DNA from: Cryptomeria japonica
Lineage: Eukaryota; Streptophyta; Pinopsida; Cupressales; Cupressaceae
Assembly (NCBI RefSeq): GCF_030272615.1
Contig: NC_081408.1
Span: 764,664,173 to 764,728,172, forward strand
Direction: 5' to 3'
DNA length: 64,000 nt
Positions 46,064-58,400 of this stretch are shown here, piece after piece (position 1 is the first letter of the stretch; every line of letters starts with the position of its first letter). The notes under the pieces are model-generated. The model made no database searches. It saw only the letters and a list, made by a program, of their open reading frames with translations, and was not told where the DNA came from. Both the position numbers and the translations under genes were made by a program.

Positions 46064-48396
46064 TGATAGGGAGTATGGTAGGTAAGCATTCACAAGGCTA
46101 GGTTGCTAAAAAAGGATCAGTTTGTTACCAAAGACTTGTAGATGTTGTTGTGTATGATTGTTCAATCTATCTTATGGTCATGATGCCAAGTGCTCAAGGT
46201 TTTCTTACCTAGCAAACTCCCTTACTGGTGATGGCTTCTCCCATGCTCCAAAATTACTCAAATTGCTTACCCTTCAATCCACACTTGCTCATTCTTGGCT
46301 CTTGGTGCCTCCAACCTTCAGTTTCAATGTGTACTAGGGGTCTTCCACATGGAAATGCAGGGGCAGCAAGGAGTTACTCACCATGAATGCTCATAAACTT
46401 GTTTTAGACCTATAACTCTCAATTTGCTCAAATTCCTTAAAAGGGCTCAACTACCCCTAAATGAGGTTGCACACTGTCTGTGGGTTCCAAGTACACTTAT
46501 GGACTATTTGAAATGTTTCCATTATGTTTCAAATTCCTCCAAGTTCCATTTTCCCATCGGGTTCAAGCATTCTTCAAAAACTATCATTTTATTGTGTGTT
46601 ATGCAGTCATGAAATTACAGTCATGAACAATAATTAATAACTCTCAAAATATTAATCACCAGAACAATCTCTTCTGTCAGATTATATAAATGCTAGTTAT
46701 AAAACTTTCCTCCAAGTTATAGAAAGATCCAACAGTTGAATCCAAAGTTGTGATGATTTTTGCAAAATAGGGCTAAAAAGGGCTACTAGCCCGTGAGGCC
46801 TAATTGGCACTTTTTTTGTTTGTTCTGCTCTTGATGATGATATTTTTAAACATAAAGAAAGTTGGTGATGGTGTTTAGGGAGTGTTTTCTCAAATATTTT
46901 TGATGTTTAGCCCACTATCTATGCAATTTTGGGACTATCCACATTTTGTGGCATGTTTTAAGGGTTCGATAGGGTTTTTTTGCTTGCAACTTGGAAATCA
47001 CTTCCAATTGCTCCTTCCACACCTCTTCAAAGGCTTGGGACCTCTACCACCATGCTAGGAACCATCTGCAAACATTTACCTACAATCATATTGCCAAACA
47101 CTTGGCAAGCAAGTGGGAAAACAACAAAAAGCCACTGTCACTGTCTTTATTTCTGATTTTTACTAGTCAATTACATCTTCCCTTGAGGTCTGCAAGAAAT
47201 AAGTGTTTGGAAAGAAGAAAAACACCTTGAAGAAGTATTCAATAATATCACTATTCATCTATTACATAGCCTTTAAGATGCAAGGATTGGATTATGCTTC
47301 AATAAGCATTCCTTGGGCATTTTGCCATTTACAAAATCAGAAAATAGTGAACTCACTGTTTGGTTGCAAAAGGAACAAGATTGAAATAAGAACAAGTTAA
47401 ATAGTCATCTAAGAGGATCCTCAAAATCCTTGGCCAAATCTCTAGGCCCTTGACACATCCATTTGCTCACTCAAATCATTTTTGAGTGCAAACTATGAGT
47501 TTCGTCAAGTTACTAGCCAAATGACAAACACTTGCCTAGTAATCACTCATTTGCATCTTCAAACCATTCTTCTGGTACAAAAAGAAAGCAATGTACAATA
47601 TATACACATGGATCAACTTTGAATAATCCATTGGAGGGATCCCAGACCTGGATCAACCAAGTTGACACATTTTACAACTCCAAACCCTTGGCAGGGCAGC
47701 AAGTAGCTAGTTTCCAAATATTTTTGTAAAAACACCTTAAAAATGGAAAAAAAATGAAACAACCACATGTTAGGCCTTAATAAATCCACATTGAGCTTTT
47801 GAGAAGGTACAGTATGGATTGTACAGCTACAGTACGAACTGCCCTTCAAAAGGAACAAAAAACAGTCATAAAAGCAAAAAAAAAACTTGTTTTCTATTGA
47901 GTTATTCTTGCAAATACAATCACCAACCTTTCCCAAGGCAAGGAGAGGCCTTATATAGTTTATCAATTTTTTTTCCATGCCCATGTATGGACAAGAGACA
48001 TTTTAAAATACATTTTTCAAGAAAATGACCTTTTTGACAACTTTCTTGAGCAAAATGACAACTTTTCTTGCTCACAAAGGAATTTTTGATATCCTAGCCT
48101 TATCAACTTGCCTAAACCATTTAGACATTCTTAAAAAAACTAAAAAAACATGTTTCAATGGTCTTGAAACCATTAGGAGACCCTTTTGGCACTTTTCCAC
48201 ATTTTTGCCAAAAATTGTCAACTCAAGGCCTAAAATGCAAGATTTGATCTCTCCAGCCCAAAATGAGATCAAAACCACTACAAATGACTCAAAACAACCT
48301 AAAACAACAAAAGAAACCTTCAACAAGACTTTACAAACATATAAGCATGAAATACCCAAAAATGAAGTTTTGACTCAACTGGGTGCTCCTGCACCA
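46064..48396 (-). repeat. 5' LTR of E
   Basis: About 2.33 kb, from TGATAGGG at 46064 (fixed by the primer site) to GCTCCTGCACCA at 48396. The TATA box CTATATAAGG on the minus strand at 47949-47958 is about 440 nt from the minus-strand start, so R-U5 would be unusually long (~1.9 kb). Confidence 0.85.
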
Positions 48397-49441
48397 ATCA
48401 TCGTATTACAAACATGTAAGATCACAAATTAGTTAGAAGTTGCGTCAAAGAATAAGGTTGCCCCTAATATAGGAAGATCATAAAGAAATAATGGATCTAA
48501 AGGCTAAATAAGGATCATAGTAAAATTATAATTGAATGAAGAGATTATCATATTAGCATATAAGGATGAAAATATGTCCAAGTGTTGCCTCAAAGGAGAT
48601 CAATCATGTTGTATAAAGAATTTTTTAAGTAATGAATTTCACATGGAATATACAAGTAGCATATTATTATAAACACACACAATTAATAAGTGGCAATAAT
48701 GAATCATAATGATCAATGTAATCTCAATAGGTATATCTTGTTGATAAAATGGTGATGATTTTTAATGTATCATGGTAAAAATATCTCAAAAAATATGATC
48801 ATGTCATCCCTTAATTAAAAAGTGTATCATGAATCTTGTAATATATCCAGGTTTTGGGAAGCAAGAAGTTATCGTTAATAATATGTTTGAGATAGAAATA
48901 GGTGCACCTATATATATAAAGGTGAATATTTGAGAGTGAAATGTCATTTTTACTGTCAAATTTGTAATAGTGACCACTAGAAATTTTTGAGAATGATCAT
49001 AATGGTGCACCAAGGACCTATTTCAACTTGAGAAAATAAAATGAATGCTTGCATTATATATAGTATGATTATAGAGAAATTTTTGAGAATGATCATAATG
49101 GTGCACCAAGGACCTATTTCAACTTGAGAAAATAAAATGAATGCTTGCATTATATATAGTATGATTATAGAGACGACATAATTAAACTGATGACTTAATA
49201 TATAAAATTTGCATAATTTTAAATTACTACTATTAATATAGGGATTTTTTTTTTTATGTATTGTGACCTACAAGTTATAACTATTGCATGTCAGATCATC
49301 CAATATGAATGACCCATGTACACCAATTTGAACTTACTCATGAGATTCAACCTTGACTTTTTGCTTAATGTACATGTATATTAATTTTTTAAAAAGGGCA
49401 TTTGTATCATTAGCTATTGACTAGAGATGATTTTTACTTTC
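48397..49441. other. Unassigned sequence with tandem duplication
   Basis: AT-rich, with no coding signal. It contains the 96-bp duplication listed next. Confidence 0.5.
48979..49170. repeat. Exact 96-bp tandem duplication (two copies)
   Basis: Units 48979-49074 and 49075-49170 appear identical. A recent local duplication, not a retrotransposon product. Confidence 0.93.
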
Positions 49442-50208
49442 TATAGACACCTAAAATTGTCCAGTCTAATTAAATAAATATTTTATTTATTTAATTATCT
49501 AAGCCTAATTCTTCTATTAATTAAATAAATCTTTATTTATTTAATTAATTCATTTATCCTCTTCTAGCCTTATTTCTCATTTAAATAAATACATTTATTT
49601 ATTTAAATTATCGTTTTCCTAAATTAAATAAATATCTTATTTATTTAATTATCCCACTTCTTCTATTAATTAAATAAATCTTTATTTATTTAATTAATTC
49701 ATTAACCTTTTCTACCCATGACACATGTCATTCATCTCTTAATTCATACACTACCTACCTCTTTCATTATTTTACTATTTCTTTTACCTACCCTCTAATC
49801 CTAGCCGACCTCTCTTTTTACACCTCTCAATCTTAACCCTCCATTTCTTATTGTGTCTTCTATTTAAGGAGATGCTTTCTTCATTGTCTAACCCTAACTA
49901 CTGGATCAATTGGCTACACTACGATCCTACTTGCAACCACATTCCGTTCTTTGTTGAGCTCTTGTGCATATAAAAATCTAAGAGCAAATATATCAAGCAA
50001 GATCAATGGAGATAGGAAGAATGGAGATCAAAACCCTATTGGGCATGTGATGGTATAATCTTTGTGATTTTGAGTTATTTTGCATTGTCTTAGGTTATCT
50101 TCATATGTTATGGTGGATCTTTGTTGATTGTTAGGCTAGGGTTTAGTGGTTGGATTCATTTTAGCCTTTCAATATTGTTGTTATTGTTATCCATTTTCAC
50201 CATAAACA
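49442..50208 (+). repeat. 5' LTR of T2
   Basis: Begins TATAGACACC, probably a decayed TGTAGACACC (one G-to-A change), and ends ATAAACA just before the primer site. It contains five AT palindromes in its first 260 bp and a TATA-like TATTTAAG near 49861. About 767 bp; the left edge is judged from the motif only because no partner LTR is visible. Confidence 0.65.
49467..49697. repeat. Array of five AT palindromes in T2 LTR
   Basis: Palindromes of about 29-32 bp at 49467-49497, 49517-49548, 49579-49608, 49622-49650 and 49666-49697, each built on AATTAAATAAAT and its complement. The second and fifth are identical. T1's LTRs carry similar palindromes (for example 24498-24525). Confidence 0.9.
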
Positions 50209-50211
50209 TTT

Positions 50212-50229
50212 TGGCACGCCCGGTGTGAC
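50212..50229 (+). promoter_or_regulatory. Primer-binding site of T2
   Basis: TGGCACGCCCGGTGTGAC, three bases after the LTR end; a non-initiator-Met primer site as in other Tat elements. It differs from T1's, so the two elements probably use different tRNAs. The exact tRNA is not assigned. Confidence 0.65.
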
Positions 50230-50320
50230 TCTTGTCCCTTTGCATTTAACAATTTTGTTGCAGATTTTGCATTTTTGAAGTTGCAGATCGGACAATTTCG
50301 ATGATATTTTAGGTTTTTTC

Positions 50321-50580
50321 CGCGTCTGCGAGTGTTCGGATCGCGTTTTTGTGTTTCAGAAGCGTCTGCGATAGAGGGAATCGCGTCTGTGTTTCTGTCA
50401 ATTTTTATTTTTGCAGGTTTCCGAAGGGTGCGTCTGTGACTCCTAACCCCGCGTCTGCGCTGCATCGGACCGCGTCTGCGTCATTTAACAGCGTCTGTGA
50501 TCTCTGAGCGTGTCTGTGCATAACAGAACCACGTCTGTGTCATACAGGCGCGTCTGTGTCTGGTATAGAGGCGTCTGTGC
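50321..50580 (+). repeat. GCGTCTG(T/C)G motif cluster 1 in T2 leader
   Basis: About eleven copies of a 9-bp core GCGTCTGTG or GCGTCTGCG (some CGTGTCTGTG, CACGTCTGTG) at irregular 18-30 bp spacing. Unusually CpG-rich for this window. Confidence 0.88.
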
Positions 50581-51780
50581 TTTTTGTTTTGCAATTTCAA
50601 TTTTTCTGATATTCGGGTTTCCGGATTTTGTACTTAGGGTTTCAGATCTGGTTTATTTTCGGCTAACCCTTGCAGATCTAGCTAACCTGGTTTGTGCAGC
50701 TTGCTTTGGAGGCAAAAACGTTTTTGTTGAAGGCCCCTTTTCACAAAGTCTTTTGGGTTTTCTAAAATTTACCTAACTTGTGTGCTTGCAGGAAGGGGTG
50801 ATCATTTGAAACAACCCAAACTACTAACAATTTTGTTGCAGGGCCTTAGTTAGGGTTTTGTTTGTGTGCCTTGTTTTTCATAGCTTAGCAAACACTTCAA
50901 TTGGTGCACTAAAATTGAATCATTGTCTTTTGTGTCTTGAGCAATAGGCTCTTTTTGTTTAATCTTTAGAGGGCCTGTCTTCCTGTGTGGTCATTAGGAC
51001 TACTAGTGAGAAGAGAACGACCCAAGTGGTAGCGAGGAAAACCCACCTCATCCAAACCACTATAATCAAATGTATTCATGGTGAAAACTATGAATAACGT
51101 GTGCTGATTAGTTCATACCGACACTATGTCTCCCCATAAACCCGTTTGATCAAATTTATTTGATCATTTGTAGGGCGTAACCCCTACCAGCTGGGAGCCT
51201 TCTGTATTTATAGAGCTGAAAGTGCCGCATGTATGGCCACACGAGTGGATGCCCTTACTAGCACCTCTTTGTTTTAGATGCCCAAATCCTTCTAGTTGTT
51301 GAGGCAGGAGGTCAGACCTCTGGTAGCGGCCCACACACATACGGTTCTTAGTAGAGATACAAAGTTCGCCATGGGGAGTTTTCATGGGGACTAATGCTTG
51401 GCTGACCCAAGAAGTGAGTGCCGAGGGTGGAGCCAGTGAGGTCAAGCATCTAAGTATCCGCTCTGAATAGCGTAGCCTCGGGGGTAAAACCCTATGTGGG
51501 ATCAACAACTATTGTCTTGGCCAGCCCTAAGATTTGTGCTTGTCTTATGCTAAACACTCAAACATTCAAGACAAAACAGCAAAACATTGTGTCTTTTGTG
51601 TCTTCAAGTGTATGCAAAAATTTTTTTTACATCAAACAACACACTTTTGGAGTCTAAACAGTTTGCAAACATTGAGTCATCAACATTGTGTCCTCTTGTC
51701 ATGAAAAATAGTCGAAAAATCAGATTTGGTCATAACAAAACAACTTCACAGATAGGAAAAATTGCACTAAGGTTACAGAA

Positions 51781-51935
51781 ACGCGTCTGTGTCTGTTCAA
51801 ACCGTGTCTGCATCAGATAAGCACGTCTGTGAAGTACAGAATAGCGTCTATGTTTTTATCAGCGTCTGTGTCAAACAGAGAGGCGTCTGTGTCTGGGAAT
51901 CACGTGTGTGAAGTATACAGAGGCGTCTGTGTCAG
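51781..51935 (+). repeat. GCGTCTGTG motif cluster 2 in T2 leader
   Basis: About eight further copies of the same core, 1.2 kb after cluster 1. Some are degraded by C-to-T or G-to-A changes (GCGTCTATG, CACGTGTGTG). Confidence 0.88.
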
Positions 51936-52425
51936 GATTTGAAAACTTTAACAGTCAAGCAAACAAAGAAAATCAGTTTCGGCATACTTGAGCTTCTTAG
52001 GTTGTCTCTTTAGGTTTCATCTAGCATTCAGCCTGTTCTAAGGTTTCACACAGTCCATCATTGCTTCACATCTCATTTTACATTCATACTTGTCTAAACT
52101 TGAGTCAAAAAGGTCACTTGCTTGTCCTCATCATACTTTGTCAACACACTACATACAACTACACTTTGCTAAGTGGTCCCTCATCAAGGTTTCTTACCTT
52201 TGGGTCTCATTTGGTCTTACTTAGAGTCAAGGTCAGCTTACCTCATCAAGAGAAACTATCCTCTCTTTGGAAGTCACACCTACTCTACTACTTACATACT
52301 TGGTCTTACACTTTGGACATTGCAAATACACCTCAAGATTCATTTACACTCCATACAACTCTTGGTCTTCCATACTCTCGTCATTTTTCATCTAGTCTCT
52401 CACATCTTGGTCTAACACCTAGTTC

Positions 52426-55400
52426 ATGGTTGAAACCCGCCTTCAAAAATCTAGGAGAATAGCTAAAGAAGCTCAAGAATCCGTAAACATGAGTTCTTAT
52501 GAGTATGACAATGATCTATTCTACAATCCTGAGCACACTACATTACCAGACATGAATGTTTATAGACACAATCCAAATGTGGAAAGCGCAAACACTATAA
52601 ACAACAATGCTACACACAATGACACAGTGGACAACTCTTCAATACTATCAGCAGACATAGAAGAGTCCATAATGAATCCTCAATTCAATAGATTGGTTGA
52701 AGAGATAATGAGGAGAGATCGACAATACTTTCTAAACATGATGGCACATAGTGGAGCTAAAATACCACATGATTTTGACTTATCTCAACTTATGGAAAGT
52801 CGACCCTCACAACAAACTCAACCCAACATGGATCAAAGGAGACCAAATAGTGGAGGAAATAGAGGACCGAATAATATGATGCCTGAGTCACCATCAGCTT
52901 TGCTTCAAAAGCCAGCAATCCCACATACACAAGCTCAAACATATGATACTTACACTCAAGGACCATCATGGAGGCCTTATGCTCAATCACATGCTCAAGG
53001 TATGAATCAATCAAAACAAGTGGATACTCAAGGACATCCTCAAAATTTTGACACAAGGAGACCTCATGTCAAAATTGGGGGCAACACAATGGAAAATGAA
53101 AGGCCTATTGAATATGGTCTATATACACAAAATAGATATGGAGTCCCTCAACATGAAGTTATGCCAAGTGCTCCATATATACCACAACAATATAGACCTC
53201 CATATGGACATGTCTATGATCAGTATCATCCATACATGCAACAAGCTCCTCCTCAAATGGGTGTTTCAAACATGGGGTATGCTACAAGAAATCAATATCC
53301 TCCCAAGAATAATTTGGAGCAACAAATTAGGGATTTACAAAAGAAAGTGGAGGACATGAGTACATCAAAACCTACATACACTATGAGAGATATATGTCCT
53401 TATCCCTTCGATAAGAGCATTCCAATGCCTCCATTTCCTCCACACTTTGTGACACCAAAATTCGACAAATATAGAGGGAGAGGAGACCCCAAAGCACATA
53501 TAAGACAATTCTTCACAACTTGCATTGAGGTAGCGGCAGAAGAAACATACTTGATGAGGTTGTTCCCACAGAGCTTAGGCGATCAAGCTATGGAATGGTT
53601 TTCTCAATTACCTCCTGGTATTAAGTCATGGGGCGACTTGGCAGAGGCATTCATTCAGCATTTCTCTTACAACATTGAAACAGATGTCTCAGTTACTACC
53701 TTGTGCAATACGAAACAAAAGGAAGGAGAATCTTTCGCAACATTTTGACAAAGATGGAGAAACTTAGCTAGCAGATGCTCTTGTGAAATCCCGCAGAAAC
53801 AAATGGTGGAGATGTTCACACAAAACGTTAATAAGGCTATTGGCTATGATCTCAGAAAAGATTGTTTGTCTACATTCAAGGATGTTATTGAAAAGGGCCT
53901 AGCAACAGAAAAGGTCTTAATTGAACAAGGAGTTATCAAACTATTCAAAGAAAACAAAGAGGACTTCAAAGGAAAGGACAAACCAAAATTTTGGAACAAG
54001 AACAAGAACACAAGTAATGATGGTGTTGTTGATGCTAATACAGTGAGACCAAAGTTTGTCTTTTCTGGATCAAGTTCTACCAACAATCAGGTGAACAACC
54101 AAACAAATTCTAAACCTCGAAGGAAGTACACTCCATTGGGGGAACCACTTGAATCAGTATTCAAAAAGCTTGTAGCAAACAAAGTGATCACAGTTCCAGA
54201 TTTTCCTCCATATGAACCAAAGGTAAAACCAAATTGGTGGAATGATGATGAGTATTGTGAGTTTCATAAGAGCAAGGGTCATAAGACAGGTAATTGCCAT
54301 CGATTGAAAAACATTGTGCAAGATCTCATTGATAGAGGAGATATAGAGATTGAGGGACATTCATCTAATCAAGAACACGAGGTGTTTAAGGAACCATTCC
54401 CAAAACATGACAAAGGAAAACGCAAAGTCACAGATGATCAAGCCAATTACACTAGAGCACCTTACAATTATGATTCTACTATCAATCACATCTCAATGGA
54501 CAATCATATCTCTACCATTACTATCAAAAACAAAAATCCTGAGAATTCTTCTCAGAGACCCAAAATTGTCCTAAAAGGTGTGGGATCTTCATCCGAATCT
54601 ACCTCTAAATGTCATGTTACAACCCGTCGAGGTAAGATTACATTGCCAGGTGCCTCCACTAAGAATACCAATCTTTCATCAACCAAGCCTGAGTACGACC
54701 TTGTAGAACAACTAGGGAAGACACCTGCACTCATCTCTATTCTTGAGCTCTTACGTATATCTCCTGCACATAAAGCTATCCTTGACAAAATATTGAGAGA
54801 TACTGCTGTCCCTACTGATCTGAACGTGGACCAGTTCCAAGCCATGGTGGGATACCTATCCATTCCACACTCCCTCACATTCACAGAAGCCGATGACGCC
54901 TCCATAAGTCAGCCACATAATGCACCTCTACATGTTGAGGCCTTCATACATAAACATCGAATAAAGCGAGTCTTGATAGATGGAGGAGCAGGTCTTAATA
55001 TTTGTACATTGAGCACCATCAGACAATTGGGATATTCTGACAAAGCTGTAAATTCTACAAACCAAATCACCATTAAGGCTTATGATGATGAAGAGCGCTC
55101 GTCCAAGGGCACGGTCACCTTACCACTAAGAATAGGGCCAGTCACAAAGGATGTGGTTTGTCAAGTCCTAGATCTAGATCTCATGTATAACATATTGCTA
55201 GGACGTCCGTGGATTCATGAAATGAGGGCAGTCCCATCAACATACCATCAATGCATAAAGTTCCCTCACAATGGAGTCGAGGTAACGGTCAATGGTGATC
55301 CAAATCCATTCATATATTGTAATAACTTGAGATCACATACTGAGACTATCATTCCCAGCAATCGTGAGGCTACTCCTTCGTCAGCATATATTGATCCTGA

Positions 55401-58400
55401 GTCATTAAAGCCCTCGACATCCAAACAAGGTGAACTTAGAGCCAAGTTTCAAGAAAAAGGCATAGGAGAATACACTCTAAATCAGACAATGTTTTTACGA
55501 CAAGTCATGAGCTCTCCCAAGGAATATGGGAGGCCACATCCTAACAAGCAAATCCCCATCATGATACTCAAATGGGATCCTACCATCTTTCAAAAATGGG
55601 GTGAACTAGAAGAAGAAAATTTATATAAAATGCTCTATAAGGACGTTGAAGAGGACACACATGATCAGATTATTATACCCTGTGAGAACTATGGCAAAGG
55701 CTTCAAAATTCTGCAAAGATTCGGGTATGATGGAAAAAGCCCTCTCAGACTATGCAAAGAAGGTGTCATGGAGCCCTTACAACTTGAGCTAACTACAAGA
55801 AGGGAACGCTCCAAGGGGCTTGGTTTTCTGAATCCCAGACTACATAATAAAAGAACAAAAGAGGTATGGCGAATTAAAGTTGCCGAAGTTCAACAAGAGG
55901 ATTATTATTCCACAGACTCCAATGAGTGGGAATGGGGTTCAGACAAATCCTCCAGTGACTATGAGCTCACTGAAACATTCAGAGAGCCAGATGAACCCAC
56001 AAAGGAGGAGGAATTTTACAAAAAGTTCAGAGTTGGTCAAGAACCAACCCATAAGGATCCCGCACAAGCTTCGTTTCAAGGTCCTAGGTCAAAATCACAT
56101 AGGATGAGGACACTTGTCCCAGAAGGCTCTACTAGTGATGACAATTTGGATTCGCTCACGATTGAAACTGATGAGGAGAGTGCCATCGATGACCTCGATG
56201 ATTACCTTGACATACCTGAATATAACCACATCTTCACTCTTCGTCCAACAAATTCGGAAAACACTAATAACCTTCCCCTTGTTCATCCTCAACTCATTGA
56301 CTGGGATCATGAAGGACCAGCACAATTTGATACATTTCAAAATGACGAAGCTATTATCGACTATCTTGGCATTCGAGATGATCTTCCCCCTGGAGACCAC
56401 AAAGCAGGATACGCCATAGAGCTCAACAACATAGCATACTTTGGTGAGGGTGTCGGGCCTTCTAGTCGCAAAAATGTGAAAATAAAAACAAAACAAGGGT
56501 CTTATGGCGAAAACCACACTGTGGCGCTATCTGACACCAAAAAAGTAAAAAGAAATGACGTATCTGAGGGTGAAAACCTCTCTGAGGCACCCGAAGATGG
56601 AAGGCTCGACATTCTCCCAGCATCATACGAGGAAAAATCATCCATGTTGGTAGAGGAGACTATAAAGACAAACATTGGTACAGCAGAGGTTCCACACAAC
56701 ATATTTTTGGCTCAATCATTGACAGAGGCCGAGAGGACAAAATTCATAAGCTTTTTCAAGGAACGACAAGTCAACTTTGCATGGTCATACGCTGATATGC
56801 CTGGACTGGATCCGGATTTGGTTATGCATCATTTGACAGTCAAACCGGGGGCAAAACCAGTAAAGCAGAAATTAAGGAAAATGCATCCACAAGTGGCATT
56901 GCTAGTCAAGGCAGAGCTGGAGAAATTACTGGATGTCGGATTCATACGCCCAATTGATTATCCCGAATGGATTTCCAATTTAGTACCTGTCAGCAAACCG
57001 GATCGCAGCATCCGAATATGTACAGACTTCAGAGATATCAACAAGGCTTGTCCAAAGGACGATTTCCCATTACCAAACATTGACTTGATCGTTGACCTCA
57101 CAGCAGGCCATGAAATGTTATCTTTAATGGACGGATTTTCTGGATATAATCAGATCAGGATTACACTTGAAGATCAACATAAAACATCATTCACTTGTCC
57201 ATGGGGAACCTTCTGTTGGAATGTCATGCCCTTTGGGCTGAAAAATGCAGGCGCCACTTATCAAAGAGCGATGACCACTATTTTTCATGATCTCATGCAC
57301 ATAACCATGGAAGATTATGTTGACGATCTTTTGGGAAAATCAATAGACAGAGACACACACTTGGACATCCTTTCAGTTGTCTTTGATCGGCTGGAAAAAT
57401 ATAAGGTAAGACTAAATCCAAAGAAATGCGTCTTTGGAGTAACCTCCGGGAAGCTCCTAGGATTCATTGTGTCTAAAAGAGGAATAGAAGCTGATCCAAC
57501 AAAAGTCAAGGCTATCTTGGACATGCCGCCACCCAAGAATATCAGTCAACTTTGATCTTTACAAGGGAGACTCCAGTCCATACGAAGATTCATAGCACAA
57601 CTTGCAGATAAGTGTAACCCTTTCCAGCACCTGCTACACAAAAACATCAAGTTCAAATGGGATGAGAACTGTCAACAGGCTTTTCAGGTGCTCAAAGACT
57701 ATCTTTTGAACCCGCCAGTTTTGATGCCACCAATTCCAGATCAACCATTGCTACTTTACATATCAGCTACTCCGACAGCACTGGGGGCACTCCTAGCACA
57801 ACAAATACCTGACGGCAAGGAAAAAGCAGTCTACTATATCAGTCGCACATTGGTGGGATATGAGCTAAACTACACACCAATCGAGCGTGCATGTCTCGCT
57901 GTGGTCTTTGCTTCACAAAAATTACGACATTATATGCTCACTCACAAGACTAAGTTGATTGCCAGAATTGATCCACTAAAATATCTTCTTAACAAAGCTA
58001 CACTTACTGGGCGGCTGGCCAAGTGGGTAATGATTTTGAGTGAATTCGACATTGAATACGTGGACAGAAAAGCTATAAAAGGACAAGCAATTGCAGATCA
58101 ACTGGCAGATGCTCCCATGATAGATGATGCTCCTCTACAGTCAGAATTTCTAGATGAGTCCATTCTAACAATATCACCTGCAAAGCCATGGCAATTATAT
58201 TTTGACGGCTCATACACACAGCACGGGGCAGGAGTGGGTATACTCTTTATAACTCCTCAAGGCGATTCTATACCAAAGTCATACCGCTTATCATTTCCTT
58301 GCACTAACAATATAGCGGAATACGAGGCATTAACAACTGGGTTAAGAATTGCAGTTCAATGGAAGATCCAAGAACTTCGTGTTTTTGGGGATTCTCAACT

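Larger units (their letters stand above)
40066..48396 (-). mobile_element. Ty3/gypsy chromovirus E (decayed, 3' LTR truncated)
   Basis: A minus-strand gypsy element: 5' LTR 46064-48396, initiator-Met primer site, one polyprotein frame 46012-41468, polypurine tract and 3' LTR 40066-41400. The order protease, reverse transcriptase, RNase H, integrase and a C-terminal chromodomain places it among the chromoviruses; a CRM- or Galadriel-like clade is possible but not established. The left LTR lacks the ~1 kb adjacent to the primer site in the right one, so no target duplication can be confirmed. Confidence 0.88.
50230..52425 (+). other. 5' leader of T2
   Basis: Long leader without conserved coding. 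It carries two clusters of GCGTCTGTG-like motifs (50321-50580 and 51781-51935). Confidence 0.75.

Noticed and set aside
50321-51935. CRISPR-like repeat array
   Set aside because: The repeat is only ~9 bp, spacing is irregular, and the context is a plant retrotransposon leader.
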